A stretch of 44,673 nt of DNA from Litorilituus sp. (GTDB lineage Bacteria; Pseudomonadota; Gammaproteobacteria; Enterobacterales; Alteromonadaceae), in the NCBI GenBank assembly GCA_030754235.1, contig JASMAS010000029.1:1-44673 (forward strand), in the 5' to 3' direction. The notes under the pieces were generated by a model. The model was given only the letters and a program-made list of their open reading frames with translations, made no database searches and had not been told where the DNA came from. The number at the start of each line of letters is the position of its first letter. Position 1 is the stretch's first letter. Positions 7,091 to 15,768 of this stretch are shown in pieces. A program made the position numbers and the translations under genes.

Positions 7091-8908
7091 GTGTTAGATA
7101 AATTACGTAACGTCGCAATTATTGCCCACGTTGACCACGGAAAAACCACCCTAGTTGATAAACTACTTGAACAATCTGGAACTTTGGATTCACGCAGTGA
7201 TCATGATGAACGAGTCATGGATTCAAATGATATTGAGAAAGAGCGTGGCATTACTATTTTAGCGAAAAATACTGCTGTTAATTGGAACGATTACCGTATC
7301 AATATTGTTGACACACCAGGCCATGCTGATTTTGGTGGTGAGGTTGAACGTGTAATGTCGATGGTTGATTCTGTATTACTTATTGTTGATGCACAAGAAG
7401 GCCCAATGCCACAAACACGTTTTGTGACACAAAAAGCATTTGCACAAGGGTTAAAACCTATCTTAGTTATCAACAAAATAGATAAGCCAGGTTCACGTCC
7501 TGATTGGGTGATGGATCAGGTTTTTGAATTATTCGATAATTTAGGTGCTACTGACGAACAGTTAGACTTTAAAGTTGTGTATGCATCAGCCATTAATGGT
7601 TGGGCAACGTTAGCAGAAGGTGAAGAAGGCACAGATATGATGCCTTTATTTGATACTATAGTCAATGAAGTGCCTGCACCAGATGCCGATCCTAATGGTT
7701 CATTCCAAATGCAAATATCACAGCTAGATTATAGCTCGTATTTGGGAGTCATTGGTGTTGGCCGTATTACGCGCGGTAGTGTTAAGCCTAATCAACAAGT
7801 AACAGTTCAATGTGCTGCAGGTAATATACACAATGGTAAAGTAGGTAAAGTATTTGGTTATTTAGGGCTTGAACGTCATGAAACAGAAGAAGCCAGAGCC
7901 GGTGATATTATTGCCATTACTGGCTTAGGTGAATTAAAAATTTCAGATACTATTTGTTGCCCATCAGAAGTTGAAGCTTTACCTGCGTTATCTGTGGATG
8001 AACCAACGGTGACGATGACTTTTCAAGTAAACACTTCACCATTTTGTGGTAAAGAAGGTAAGTATGTTACTTCACGTAATATTAAAGATCGCCTAGAAAA
8101 AGAGTTGGTTCACAATGTTGCTTTACGTGTTGAGCAATTAGATGATCCTGATAAATTTAAAGTGTCAGGTCGTGGTGAACTTCATTTAGGTATTTTGATT
8201 GAAAACATGCGTCGCGAAGGTTTTGAGTTAGCAGTTTCTCGACCAGAAGTTATTGAGCGTGTAATTGAAGGTGTATTACACGAACCATATGAAACAGTGA
8301 CCATTGATGTTGAAGAGCAGCATCAAGGCGCCATCATGGAGAAAATGGGGTTACGCAAGGCTGAGTTAACTGATATGGCGCCAGATGGAACTGGTCGTAT
8401 CCGTATGGATTTCATTATGCCAAGCCGTGGCTTAATTGGTTTCCAAACAGAATTTATGACCTTAACGTCTGGTTCAGGTTTAATTTACCATACCTTTTAT
8501 GAATATGGCCCTCATAAAGGTGGCGATATTGGCCAACGCTTAAATGGTGTAATGATTGCCAATGCAACAGGTAAAGCATTAACAAATGCTTTATTTAACT
8601 TGCAGTCTCGCGGTCGTATGATGATCGGTCATGGTGTAGAGATATACGAAGGTCAAATTATTGGTATTCATAGCCGTGATAACGACTTAACGGTTAATGC
8701 ACTTAAAGGCAAGCAGTTAACTAATGTTCGTTCATCAGGGACTGATGAAGCGCAAGTATTAACGCCACCAATTTTAATGACCTTAGAACAAGCATTAGAA
8801 TTTATTGATAACGATGAACTGGTAGAAGTAACGCCTGAGAATATTCGTATTCGTAAGAAATCCTTAAAAGAAAGTGATCGTAAGCGTGAAAGTCGCGCAA
8901 CTAAATAA
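7091..8908 (+). CDS. typA: Ribosome-associated GTPase TypA/BipA
   Basis: A 605-residue translational GTPase of the EF-G/LepA family that binds 70S ribosomes and helps large-subunit assembly and stress or cold adaptation. The G domain shows G1 AHVDHGKTT (about residue 12), the G2 switch (ERGITI), G3 DTPGHADF and G4 NKIDKPGS; the EF-G-like beta-barrel, domain V and the BipA-specific C-terminus ([30 protein letters not shown]) follow. The start is GTG, chosen because [20 protein letters not shown] aligns with the family N-terminus with no earlier candidate. It stands alone between its own promoter and a terminator. Confidence 0.97.
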   Translation: MLDKLRNVAIIAHVDHGKTTLVDKLLEQSGTLDSRSDHDERVMDSNDIEKERGITILAKNTAVNWNDYRINIVDTPGHADFGGEVERVMSMVDSVLLIVDAQEGPMPQTRFVTQKAFAQGLKPILVINKIDKPGSRPDWVMDQVFELFDNLGATDEQLDFKVVYASAINGWATLAEGEEGTDMMPLFDTIVNEVPAPDADPNGSFQMQISQLDYSSYLGVIGVGRITRGSVKPNQQVTVQCAAGNIHNGKVGKVFGYLGLERHETEEARAGDIIAITGLGELKISDTICCPSEVEALPALSVDEPTVTMTFQVNTSPFCGKEGKYVTSRNIKDRLEKELVHNVALRVEQLDDPDKFKVSGRGELHLGILIENMRREGFELAVSRPEVIERVIEGVLHEPYETVTIDVEEQHQGAIMEKMGLRKAELTDMAPDGTGRIRMDFIMPSRGLIGFQTEFMTLTSGSGLIYHTFYEYGPHKGGDIGQRLNGVMIANATGKALTNALFNLQSRGRMMIGHGVEIYEGQIIGIHSRDNDLTVNALKGKQLTNVRSSGTDEAQVLTPPILMTLEQALEFIDNDELVEVTPENIRIRKKSLKESDRKRESRATK

Positions 8909-8927
8909 GCATTGCTTGTAAAAAAGG

Positions 8928-8960
8928 CCGTTTGGTGTTTTCATCAAGCGGTTTTTTTTT
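8928..8960 (+). terminator. Rho-independent terminator of typA
   Basis: CCGTTTGGTG (8928-8937) pairs, with G-T wobbles, to CATCAAGCGG (8943-8952), followed by a run of nine T. It lies 20 bases after the typA stop. The stretch 8961-9179 after it holds no gene I can support. Confidence 0.85.
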
Positions 8961-9179
8961 GCTTTTTATGAGAGAGGATCACAGCAGGTGATTTAAATTA
9001 TTATGAAAGTCGGTGGTATTAATATTTTGTTACCAGATTATTATGCAAAAATAAAATTTGTAACTACACTCGATATTCAATGATTAAAAAGCAAGTGAGC
9101 AATCAATGAAGGCACTTGGCATGAGAAAATTTAGTTCACGCAATTTTAATCAGTCATTTTTGCGCAAAAGGAGTTGCAT

Positions 9180-9350
9180 ATGTCACCAGCACAATTAAAA
9201 AAATTACAAGCACTAAGTCTTATATTTAGTGAAGGTAAAGCCAGCCCTAAACAAATTCAAGAATTATCTGATCTGCTAGCACACATTAATAAAATGCGTG
9301 CAGAGCTGGCTTTTAAAACAGAGAACGTGCTCGGTAGCCTGAATAATTAG
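9180..9350 (+). CDS. Small hypothetical protein, 56 residues
   Basis: A short ORF beginning MSPAQLKKLQALSLIFSEGK and ending ...VLGSLNN, with no membrane segment, Cys or recognisable domain. It is predicted to be mostly helical, with leucine-rich amphipathic stretches (LKKLQALSLIF, IQELSDLLAHINKM). Support for its being real comes from a strong ribosome site AAGGAG at 9168-9173, six bases before the ATG, and from its clean fit between typA and the convergent gene ending 8 bases downstream. I do not recognise the family. A conserved Alteromonadales small protein is plausible. Confidence 0.65.
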   Translation: MSPAQLKKLQALSLIFSEGKASPKQIQELSDLLAHINKMRAELAFKTENVLGSLNN

Positions 9351-9358
9351 GGGGGCCC

Positions 9359-9580
9359 TTAATTGCCTTTATAAGTGGCGGCATCCAAAATTGACCATAA
9401 ATGGCATACGCCTGCAATAATGGCGGGTAAAATTAACCACCAAAGTGCGTAGCCACCGACACAAATAATGGCAAAAATAATCGCAGCTACAAGTCTACCT
9501 TGAACGAGCTGTCCCAAGCCGGGGAAAAAAATATTGCATATAGCGGCGATTACATTACCTGAAGAGCCTGAACCTGACAT
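9359..9580 (-). CDS. Small membrane protein with a PGLGQ motif
   Basis: A 73-residue protein with two to three hydrophobic helices: MSGSGSSGNVIAAICNIFFP, then GLGQLVQGRLVAAIIFAIIC and a Trp-rich third segment. The pattern FPGLGQ-x-x-QGR recurs in TM2-like small membrane proteins of bacteria, but the canonical TM2 GxxGxHxFY motif is absent, so I leave the family open. It is convergent with the 56-residue ORF (8-base gap) and divergent from yihY. A 17-base palindrome (9605-9621) lies in the shared upstream region. No function can be assigned. Confidence 0.75.
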   Translation of the reverse strand: MSGSGSSGNVIAAICNIFFPGLGQLVQGRLVAAIIFAIICVGGYALWWLILPAIIAGVCHLWSILDAATYKGN

Positions 9581-9604
9581 AATATACCTTCAATTTATGT
9601 TTAA

Positions 9605-9621
9605 ACTAGCATCATGCTAGT
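9605..9621. repeat. 17-bp palindrome in a divergent promoter region
   Basis: ACTAGCAT-C-ATGCTAGT, perfect 8-bp arms around one base, 25 bases upstream of the small membrane protein gene and 65 upstream of yihY. Position and symmetry suggest a regulator site; none is named. Confidence 0.45.
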
Positions 9622-9685
9622 AAATTGTTGGTAGCTATCATAATATAATTCTAGCAACATAAAAATTATCAAATTGTTAATAAAT

Positions 9686-10582
9686 ATGAGTCACCTCCAA
9701 AATATTTTAAAAAGCACAACGTACTCTTTAGCTTTACGACATACTTTATCATTTTTACATTACTTACGTAGCCGCTTAACCCAAGAGCAATTAAATGTTG
9801 TTGCGGGCTATTTGTCTTATGTCAGTTTGATGTCTTTGGTGCCGCTTATGGTCGTGGCACTCTCTGTTGCAACGGCCTTTCCAATCTTTGCTGATATTCA
9901 TCAAAGTGTTGAGCAGTTTGTTTATAATAATTTTGTCCCAACAGCCAGTGGCGTAGTGCAACAATATTTAAGTTCTTTTGTTGCTAATGCCTCTAAAATG
10001 TCGGCTGTGGCATTGTCATTTTTATTTCTTGTGGCTTTGCTGCTTATTTCGGCCATTGATAAAACCTTAAATAAAATATGGAAAACTACTAAAAAGCGCC
10101 GCATTATTACTTCTTTTTCAATGTATTGGATGATCCTAACATTAGGGCCTATTTTGGTAGGGGGGAGTATTGCCATTACTTCTTATATTGTGTCTTTGGT
10201 CTCTTTAGGTGTGGAAGACAGCTATGGTTTATCTAATCTATTTTTTAGGCTTTTACCTTTATTGTCTTCTATGGCTGCTTTTGTGTTGCTTTATATGTTG
10301 GTACCTAATAAAGCTGTTCCCTTTAAATTTGCACTAACGGGAGCTTTTGTTGCCGCGATATTTTTCGAACTGGCAAAGAAAAGCTTCGCTTTATATCTCA
10401 CTGCTTTTCCTTCATATCAAGCGATATATGGCGCTTTAGCAATTATCCCTATTTTATTTTTGTGGGTTTATCTTTCATGGATAATTGTTTTAACGGGCGC
10501 AATAATCACAGTGTCTTTACAAGAATATCAGCTCGAAAATGCAGGGCTTGAAGAAAATGTTAATGAGAAGGATAAACAATGA
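9686..10582 (+). CDS. yihY: YihY/BrkB-family inner-membrane protein
   Basis: A polytopic membrane protein of about 298 residues in the UPF0761/YihY family (once annotated as ribonuclease BN, now known not to be that enzyme). It has about six membrane helices and family patterns [38 protein letters not shown] and the end ITVSLQEYQ. The molecular function is unknown. I start at the ATG at 9686 (MSHLQNIL); a TTG at 9674 would add four residues and neither has a clear ribosome site. The stop overlaps the dtd start by four bases (ATGA), so the two are translationally coupled, as in other gammaproteobacteria. Confidence 0.9.
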   Translation: MSHLQNILKSTTYSLALRHTLSFLHYLRSRLTQEQLNVVAGYLSYVSLMSLVPLMVVALSVATAFPIFADIHQSVEQFVYNNFVPTASGVVQQYLSSFVANASKMSAVALSFLFLVALLLISAIDKTLNKIWKTTKKRRIITSFSMYWMILTLGPILVGGSIAITSYIVSLVSLGVEDSYGLSNLFFRLLPLLSSMAAFVLLYMLVPNKAVPFKFALTGAFVAAIFFELAKKSFALYLTAFPSYQAIYGALAIIPILFLWVYLSWIIVLTGAIITVSLQEYQLENAGLEENVNEKDKQ

Positions 10583-11016
10583 TAGCGTTACTTCAACGCG
10601 TATGCTCTGCCAGTGTCACGGTTGAAAAACAAGTCATAGGTGAAATAGAGCAAGGGTTATTAGTTTTTTTGGCTGTACAACCGGATGACACCGAAGCAAA
10701 AGCGAAGCGGCTCGCACAACGAGTAGCCGGCTATCGAGTATTTAACGATGAAAATGGTAAAATGAATTTAAATGTTAAACAAGTTTGTGGAGATATTTTA
10801 GTGATCTCACAATTTACTTTAGCCGCAGACACCTCAAGTGGTATGAGACCTAGTTTTACCTCTGCAGCTAAACCAACGTTCAGTGATGCTCTTTATCAGT
10901 ACTTTTGCCAGCAATTACGTGAGCAAGGCTTTACTGTACCGACAGGTGAATTTGCCGCAGAGATGAAAGTGCAATTGCTCAATGATGGTCCTGTCACCTT
11001 TACCTTAACTATTTAG
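10579..11016 (+). CDS. dtd: D-aminoacyl-tRNA deacylase
   Basis: Dtd removes D-amino acids (and wrongly attached glycine) from tRNA, protecting translation. The 145-residue protein has the family's usual length and both active-site motifs: SQFTLAAD (about residue 78) and the C-terminal NDGPVTF containing the conserved Thr. The N-terminus [15 protein letters not shown] is typical. It overlaps yihY by four bases, giving the conserved yihY-dtd pair. In Escherichia coli yiiD follows; here yiiD also follows, but a spermidine-synthase-like gene on the opposite strand has come between them. Confidence 0.97.
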   Translation: MIALLQRVCSASVTVEKQVIGEIEQGLLVFLAVQPDDTEAKAKRLAQRVAGYRVFNDENGKMNLNVKQVCGDILVISQFTLAADTSSGMRPSFTSAAKPTFSDALYQYFCQQLREQGFTVPTGEFAAEMKVQLLNDGPVTFTLTI

Positions 11017-11023
11017 TTCGTAG

Positions 11024-11812
11024 TTAATCATTATCCTGCTTTACTTCATTGGCGTATTGCCAGAATGTACGCCATTTAATAAATAATCGTGATGGCAGAA
11101 AGCTATTTTTTCCTCTTTTTAAGTGTTTTGTTATCCGCCAGTGTTTAGGGATTAAATGAATGATGATATTGAGGTAGTTAGGAATATGGAAGTAATATAT
11201 ATTATGTGCAGTTGATAATTGTTGCAAAATAGCAAGGCACACATTAATTTCTTCATCGCTAGCATCAGGTAAATTAATCGATAAACAGCTGTTATTGTCA
11301 ATATTGTCAATTAAGGACTGTAACTGTTTAGCCGTATGAGATGCTCCTTGCTCAGCAGATTGATAAATATCGCATATCAACCAATCTACACTGTCTTTAT
11401 TCAATTGAGTCAGCCAAGTGTCACTGTGAAGGTTAACAATGCTGGTCGGGATATTTTTTGGATTAAAATAGTGATGAAAACTATCAATAACTGTGTGGTT
11501 TTGCTCAATGCTTAATAGTTCGATTACAGGCGATAAATGGTTAAGAAAGCGTTGTGTGTTGCCACCACCTAAACCAAGCTCAACGACCTTGTTAGGACGA
11601 AAAAATAATAGGGGTAACATCATGACTGTTTGATGGGGAAGAGTTAGCAGCCATGGTTTGCGTTTGTGCATAACACTTTGAATCACAGCTTCTTTTTTTT
11701 CATCAGTAAATGCTAACCAGCGATAATGTTCATTTTCGCTGACAGATATTGCTTCTTTATCTTGTTTTAAATACAGTAGCTTGCCTTGTGCTATATGTTT
11801 ACAAAGTTGCAT
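11024..11812 (-). CDS. Spermidine-synthase-like (SpeE-fold) protein
   Basis: A 262-residue soluble protein with the nucleotide-binding loop VVELGLGGGNTQRFL, an acidic strand end (SIEQNH) and a DWLICDIYQSAEQ segment, the layout of the class I methyltransferase fold used by polyamine aminopropyltransferases. The short N-terminal region differs from classical SpeE and speD is not adjacent, so true spermidine synthesis is doubtful; it may be another SpeE-like enzyme. It lies between dtd and yiiD on the opposite strand, interrupting an otherwise conserved gene order, with only 7 bases to the dtd stop. Confidence 0.75.
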   Translation of the reverse strand: MQLCKHIAQGKLLYLKQDKEAISVSENEHYRWLAFTDEKKEAVIQSVMHKRKPWLLTLPHQTVMMLPLLFFRPNKVVELGLGGGNTQRFLNHLSPVIELLSIEQNHTVIDSFHHYFNPKNIPTSIVNLHSDTWLTQLNKDSVDWLICDIYQSAEQGASHTAKQLQSLIDNIDNNSCLSINLPDASDEEINVCLAILQQLSTAHNIYYFHIPNYLNIIIHLIPKHWRITKHLKRGKNSFLPSRLFIKWRTFWQYANEVKQDND

Positions 11813-11937
11813 AATTCTCTAGTGTTATGATTCAAGTTTACCGCCTCATATCATAGCAAACTATTACATTTTTTATTATCTTTGGTTTATGCGCTCCAAA
11901 GACTGGTTGCTTAGCATTACCTTAATAAGGATAGACA

Positions 11938-12855
11938 ATGAATACCTTGCGATCACCTGTAAATTCTGAAGAATTTGAAAAATACTTTCAATTACGTTGG
12001 CAAGTATTAAGAAAGCCTTGGCAACAAGTACAAGGAAGCGAGCAAGACGAGTTGGAATTGCAAGCATTACATCGCATGATAATTGATGATAATCAACAAG
12101 TACTTGCTGTTGGTCGGTTAGAAAAAAGCGATCACCAGCAAGGACAAATTAGATATATGGCTGTTTGTGAAACGGTACAAGGGCAAGGTTTTGGTCAGCA
12201 AATTATTAAAGAGTTAGAAAAACAAGCCAGTCAGTTAGGCTTTACTCAATTACTATTGAATGCCCGTGAGAATGCGCTAAATTTTTATCAAAAACTGGGT
12301 TATCAAAAGCAAGGTTATTCCCATACTTTATTTGATGACATTAAACACTATAAAATGACTAAAACTATTAATATGCACCGAAGCCATGATCAGCTTGCTG
12401 CACAGAATTTACAAAATGTTTGGCATCAAACCATTCCATTGAGTAAAGCAATGAACATTCAGATTAGCTATTTTGATGGTGAGCAGCTAATGACCCATTG
12501 TGATAGTGAATTTAATAAAAATCTTCATAACACCATGTTTGCCGGTAGTATTTATACTTTAGCGACACTCACAGGTTGGGGCTGGATATATCTTACATTG
12601 CAAAGCCTACCACCAAGTATTGACGGTAATATTGTCTTAGCAGAAGGTAATATTCGTTATCACAAGCCGATAAAAGGCTTAACTTATGCTAAGGTGGTTG
12701 CAGAAAATGTCTCAGGAGAGCTTGAGGATTTAGCTCTGGGTAAAAGTGCCCATGTTGAATTGGTTGCTCAGGTTTATTGCGGTGAAAACACCGCGGCTAC
12801 ATTTAAAGGGCGATATGTTGTTTTACCCAAAAATAAAGGCAGATGCGAAAAATGA
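11938..12855 (+). CDS. yiiD: YiiD-type GNAT acyltransferase / thioesterase-domain protein
   Basis: A 305-residue two-domain protein. Residues 1-145 form a GNAT domain (EEFEKYFQLRWQVLRKPW, acetyl-CoA loop QGQGFGQQI, then NARENALNFYQKLGYQ). Residues about 155-300 form a hotdog thioesterase-like domain of the YiiD C-terminal family (HNTMFAGSIYTLATLTGWGW). Escherichia coli YiiD (renamed FabY) has the same architecture and can support initiation of fatty-acid synthesis when FabH is missing. The dtd neighbourhood agrees with the call. The first ATG after an AAGGATAG sequence is used. Its end overlaps the next gene, so it probably heads a small operon. Confidence 0.88.
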   Translation: MNTLRSPVNSEEFEKYFQLRWQVLRKPWQQVQGSEQDELELQALHRMIIDDNQQVLAVGRLEKSDHQQGQIRYMAVCETVQGQGFGQQIIKELEKQASQLGFTQLLLNARENALNFYQKLGYQKQGYSHTLFDDIKHYKMTKTINMHRSHDQLAAQNLQNVWHQTIPLSKAMNIQISYFDGEQLMTHCDSEFNKNLHNTMFAGSIYTLATLTGWGWIYLTLQSLPPSIDGNIVLAEGNIRYHKPIKGLTYAKVVAENVSGELEDLALGKSAHVELVAQVYCGENTAATFKGRYVVLPKNKGRCEK

Positions 12856-13328
12856 CAAAACACTATTTATTGATAACCCTCCTGTTGATAAGCGTTTATA
12901 CCCAGGCCCAAGAACATCAGGAAACAAAAGCAATTCATCATATACTCGACCAATATCATCGAGCGGCAGCACAAGCTGATGGAGAAAAATACTTTCATTT
13001 AATCACCGATGAAGCCATTTTACTTGGCACAGACAAGAGTGAACGCTGGACCAAAAAGCAGTTTAAAAAATTTGCTCTGCCTTTTTTTGAACAAGGCAAA
13101 GGTTGGTCTTATACTTCAAAGCAACGACATATTACTGTGATGTCATCAGGGACTGTCGCCTTTTTTGATGAGGTTTTAGAAAATAACAAATACGGTATAT
13201 GTCGAGGTAGCGGTGTATTAATTCTTACACCGCAAGGCTGGCGAATTAATCAATACAATTTGTCTATCTTACTACCAAACGGTATTGCAGATAAGGTTGT
13301 GAAAAAAATTAAAGAGTTTGAACAATAA
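12843..13328 (+). CDS. Exported NTF2-like (SnoaL/DUF4440-type) protein
   Basis: A 161-residue protein with an N-terminal signal peptide (KHYLLITLLLISVYTQAQ) and an NTF2-like cone fold suggested by the helical start (IHHILDQYHRAAAQADGEKY), the ITDEAILLGTDKSERWTKKQ turn, and the closing strand VLILTPQGWRINQYNLS. Such domains bind small molecules or act as simple enzymes; no catalytic set can be named. It overlaps the 3' end of the yiiD-type gene by 13 bases; a second ATG at 12852 would give a four-base overlap and three fewer residues. It precedes the YeeZ-like gene by 2 bases. Confidence 0.8.
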   Translation: MRKMTKHYLLITLLLISVYTQAQEHQETKAIHHILDQYHRAAAQADGEKYFHLITDEAILLGTDKSERWTKKQFKKFALPFFEQGKGWSYTSKQRHITVMSSGTVAFFDEVLENNKYGICRGSGVLILTPQGWRINQYNLSILLPNGIADKVVKKIKEFEQ

Positions 13329-13330
13329 TA

Positions 13331-14170
13331 GTGAAAATTTTGTTGAGCAATGACATTCAAGGTAGTGTGGGTATAGTGGGTTGTGGCTGGTTAGGTAAAG
13401 CATTGGCAAAAAAATTACAGCAAAGGCACATCCCCGTGTTAGCAACCAGTAGTCAAGTTTGCAATGTTGACTTGTTGAATGCGCAAGGCATTAAAGCGCA
13501 ACAATTAATGTTACCAGCAGACGAGAAGCAGCTTGCCGCGCACGAGGTGTTTTCTCAACACCAGCTTATTATTGCCATTACGCCAAAATTTAAAAAAGGC
13601 CGAGCTGATTATCCTGAGAAAATAGCCCAATTACTCACTGCTGCCAAGCTACAAGGTAAAGTAAAGCGTATCATACTGATTAGCAGTACCGGTATTTATC
13701 AAGGGTTATCAGGGCTTGTGAATGAACAAAGCTCGCTACAATTAACCATAGATAAAGTTAGTTTGCTTGATGAGGCGGAGCAAGCTGTGTTGGCCTATCA
13801 TCACCAAGCTTGTGTATTAAGGTTGGCAGGGTTAGTGGGTCCAGAACGACATCCTGGAAATTTTTTATTAGCAAAGAAGGTGTTACACGACGCTGAAAAT
13901 AAAGTGAATTTGATTCATCAAGCCGATGCGGTTGGCTTAATTCTGTCACTCCTGGCTCAGCAAAGAGTGCAAGGTATTGTCAATGGTGTTAGTGATACTC
14001 ATGTGAGCAAAAAAGACTACTATCAGCGTGCCGCTAAAGCAGTAAACTTACCCTTGCCTGTTTTTGCATGCTCTTCAACCATGACAAAGGGGCGTATTGT
14101 CAGTGGTAATAAAGCGAAGCAGTTATTAAATTACTCATTTGTTTACCCAGACTTACTTGCTTGGTTATAA
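13331..14170 (+). CDS. YeeZ-like NAD(P)-dependent SDR-family protein
   Basis: A 279-residue extended-SDR or epimerase-like protein. After a short leader, the Rossmann loop GSVGIVGCGWLGKALAKKL is plain, followed by RIILISSTGIYQGLSG (the SDR Ser strand with a Tyr two residues later) and VLRLAGLVGPERHPG. Escherichia coli YeeZ has the same design and no settled substrate. The start shown is a GTG two bases after the previous stop; the residues before the glycine loop are longer than usual, so an internal start is possible. The genes from yiiD to dusC run in one direction with tiny gaps and are probably one transcript. Confidence 0.85.
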   Translation: MKILLSNDIQGSVGIVGCGWLGKALAKKLQQRHIPVLATSSQVCNVDLLNAQGIKAQQLMLPADEKQLAAHEVFSQHQLIIAITPKFKKGRADYPEKIAQLLTAAKLQGKVKRIILISSTGIYQGLSGLVNEQSSLQLTIDKVSLLDEAEQAVLAYHHQACVLRLAGLVGPERHPGNFLLAKKVLHDAENKVNLIHQADAVGLILSLLAQQRVQGIVNGVSDTHVSKKDYYQRAAKAVNLPLPVFACSSTMTKGRIVSGNKAKQLLNYSFVYPDLLAWL

Positions 14171-14441
14171 TACTCACTATTCTCCATGGTGGCTCATACT
14201 CTTGAATTTTTTCTCAACATTATTTCTGACTAAACACAAAGTTAAGTTACTTTTTATTTTGCTTTGGTTGCATATTTCAATACTCGATTTATTCTATCTA
14301 ACCTATCGAGGGCCAGTGTTTTTATGGGAAGAGAATAGTCAATTACAAACTTTTTTTGTGCATTTTGCTATCACACTCATAACGATTGCTTGTTACTTCA
14401 TGATTGAAAAGTTTTCTGCAAAATGGACTATGAAGAAGTAA
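14139..14441 (+). CDS. Small membrane protein of unknown function
   Basis: Up to 100 residues, with three likely membrane helices (WWLILLNFFSTLFLT; VKLLFILLWLHISILDLFYL; FFVHFAITLITIACYFMI) and a basic C-terminus ending WTMKK. I do not recognise the family. There is no ATG in frame: the widest reading starts at a TTG at 14139, overlapping the previous gene by 32 bases, and another TTG at 14202 starts just inside the first helix. None has a good ribosome site. Reality is supported by the absence of stops, the membrane pattern and the tight fit (4 bases) before dusC. Confidence 0.55.
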   Translation: MFTQTYLLGYNTHYSPWWLILLNFFSTLFLTKHKVKLLFILLWLHISILDLFYLTYRGPVFLWEENSQLQTFFVHFAITLITIACYFMIEKFSAKWTMKK

Positions 14442-14445
14442 AGCT

Positions 14446-15408
14446 ATGCGCGTTTTATTAGCACCGATGGAAGGTGTATTAGATCACCTTATGCGTGATC
14501 TGTTAACAAAAATAGGGGGCTATGATCTCTGTGTGACAGAATTTGTGCGCGTGGTTGATCAGCTTATTTCAGATCGTGCGTTTCTTCGTTCTTGCCCTGA
14601 ATTAACAAGTGCCAATGCTTATGGTTGTACGACGCAGTCAGGCACACCTGTACGAGTACAGTTATTAGGACAAAATCCATCATGCATGGCTGACAATGCT
14701 GCAAAAGTGATTGAATTAGGTTCACACGGTATTGATATTAACTTTGGTTGCCCAGCTAAAACTGTCAATAGAAGTCGAGGTGGGGCCGTCTTGCTAAAAG
14801 ATCCCGATAATCTTTATCAAATTGTCAGCGCGGTTAAAAAAGCGGTTCCTCAAGATACTATCGTCAGCGCTAAAATCCGTTTGGGTTACGAAGATAAAAG
14901 TCTTGCCATTGAAAATGCACAAGCCATTGAAGCGGCAGGTGCGAATGAACTTACTGTACATGCAAGGACTAAATTAGAAGGTTACAAGCCTCCTGCTCAC
15001 TGGCAGTGGATTGCTAAAATAACACAACACCTGACTATTCCTGTCATTGCCAATGGAGATATTTTTACCTTAGCAGATGCACAACAATGTCAAAAAGTCT
15101 CTCACTGTCAAGATATCATGATTGGGCGTGGTGCTTTGATGCTGCCAAATTTAGCCCGTGTAATCAAGCAGTCTTCTCAAGATAAAATCCATGCTATGCC
15201 ATGGCACGAAGTGCAATCATTGTTGCTTAATTATACCGAATGTGAAACTTATGGTGATAAAAGTAAATATTATCCCAATAGAATTAAACAGTGGTTGAAA
15301 TATTTAAAGCTTCAATATGCAGAAGCTGAATCACTTTTTCAAGAGGTTCGTACCTTGAAAACAGCTGAAAGTATTATTAATAAGCTCCAAAATAGCACGG
15401 TCTATTAA
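14446..15408 (+). CDS. dusC: tRNA-dihydrouridine(16) synthase
   Basis: A flavin enzyme that reduces uridine 16 in the tRNA D-loop using NADPH. The 320-residue length and DusC-type N-terminus (MRVLLAPMEGVLDHLMRDLL, EFVRVVDQLI) fit the DusC subgroup. The catalytic Cys102 lies in the invariant GCPAKTVNRSRGGA motif. FMN/phosphate-binding motifs follow: SAKIRLGY, ELTVHARTK, PVIANGDI and IGRGAL. The C-terminal helical tRNA-binding domain contains NRIKQWLKYL. It closes the yiiD-to-dusC run; I see no clear terminator after it. Confidence 0.95.
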   Translation: MRVLLAPMEGVLDHLMRDLLTKIGGYDLCVTEFVRVVDQLISDRAFLRSCPELTSANAYGCTTQSGTPVRVQLLGQNPSCMADNAAKVIELGSHGIDINFGCPAKTVNRSRGGAVLLKDPDNLYQIVSAVKKAVPQDTIVSAKIRLGYEDKSLAIENAQAIEAAGANELTVHARTKLEGYKPPAHWQWIAKITQHLTIPVIANGDIFTLADAQQCQKVSHCQDIMIGRGALMLPNLARVIKQSSQDKIHAMPWHEVQSLLLNYTECETYGDKSKYYPNRIKQWLKYLKLQYAEAESLFQEVRTLKTAESIINKLQNSTVY

Positions 15409-15768
15409 AGACACAGTAAGCCATCTTCTTATCATGTTAAGACCAAATATTCCAAGCAAGAAGCTATATCCGTATCGGTTGGTGTTATATCAAGTGCTTT
15501 GTTTTTCAACTTCAACTTTGAAACGAAAACCCTCGTTGTAAAGATTGCGTTCCTAGTCTTTTCTTAAGTGAAAAATATACAAAAAAGAAGAAAAACGCCC
15601 TTAATGTCCAACCGATGGTGTTAAAGAGACAAGTCGCCGCATTTTACTCACCTTTTATCACATTTGTATTTATCCTTGGATTATCTAGACAATAGAGATC
15701 TGGCTTAATCGATTACCTGAAAAGTCATTAACTTTAACGCACAATAAAATAGACCTTAGGATAAACCT
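15409..15768. other. 360-base intergenic region before the GH16 gene
   Basis: No gene is supported here. It contains a distant inverted repeat, ATCGGTTGG (15474-15482) and CCAACCGAT (15608-15616), and a 10-bp palindrome TAATCGATTA (15706-15715) with a central CG, a shape used by LacI-family regulators that often control polysaccharide genes. Neither is long enough to be more than a candidate control site for the GH16 gene. The ribosome site TTAGGA precedes that gene's ATG. Confidence 0.35.

Noticed and set aside
15706..15715. TAATCGATTA as a LacI-family operator for the GH16 gene
   Set aside because: Only 10 bp symmetric and AT-rich; such palindromes are expected by chance. Mentioned but not called as an operator.
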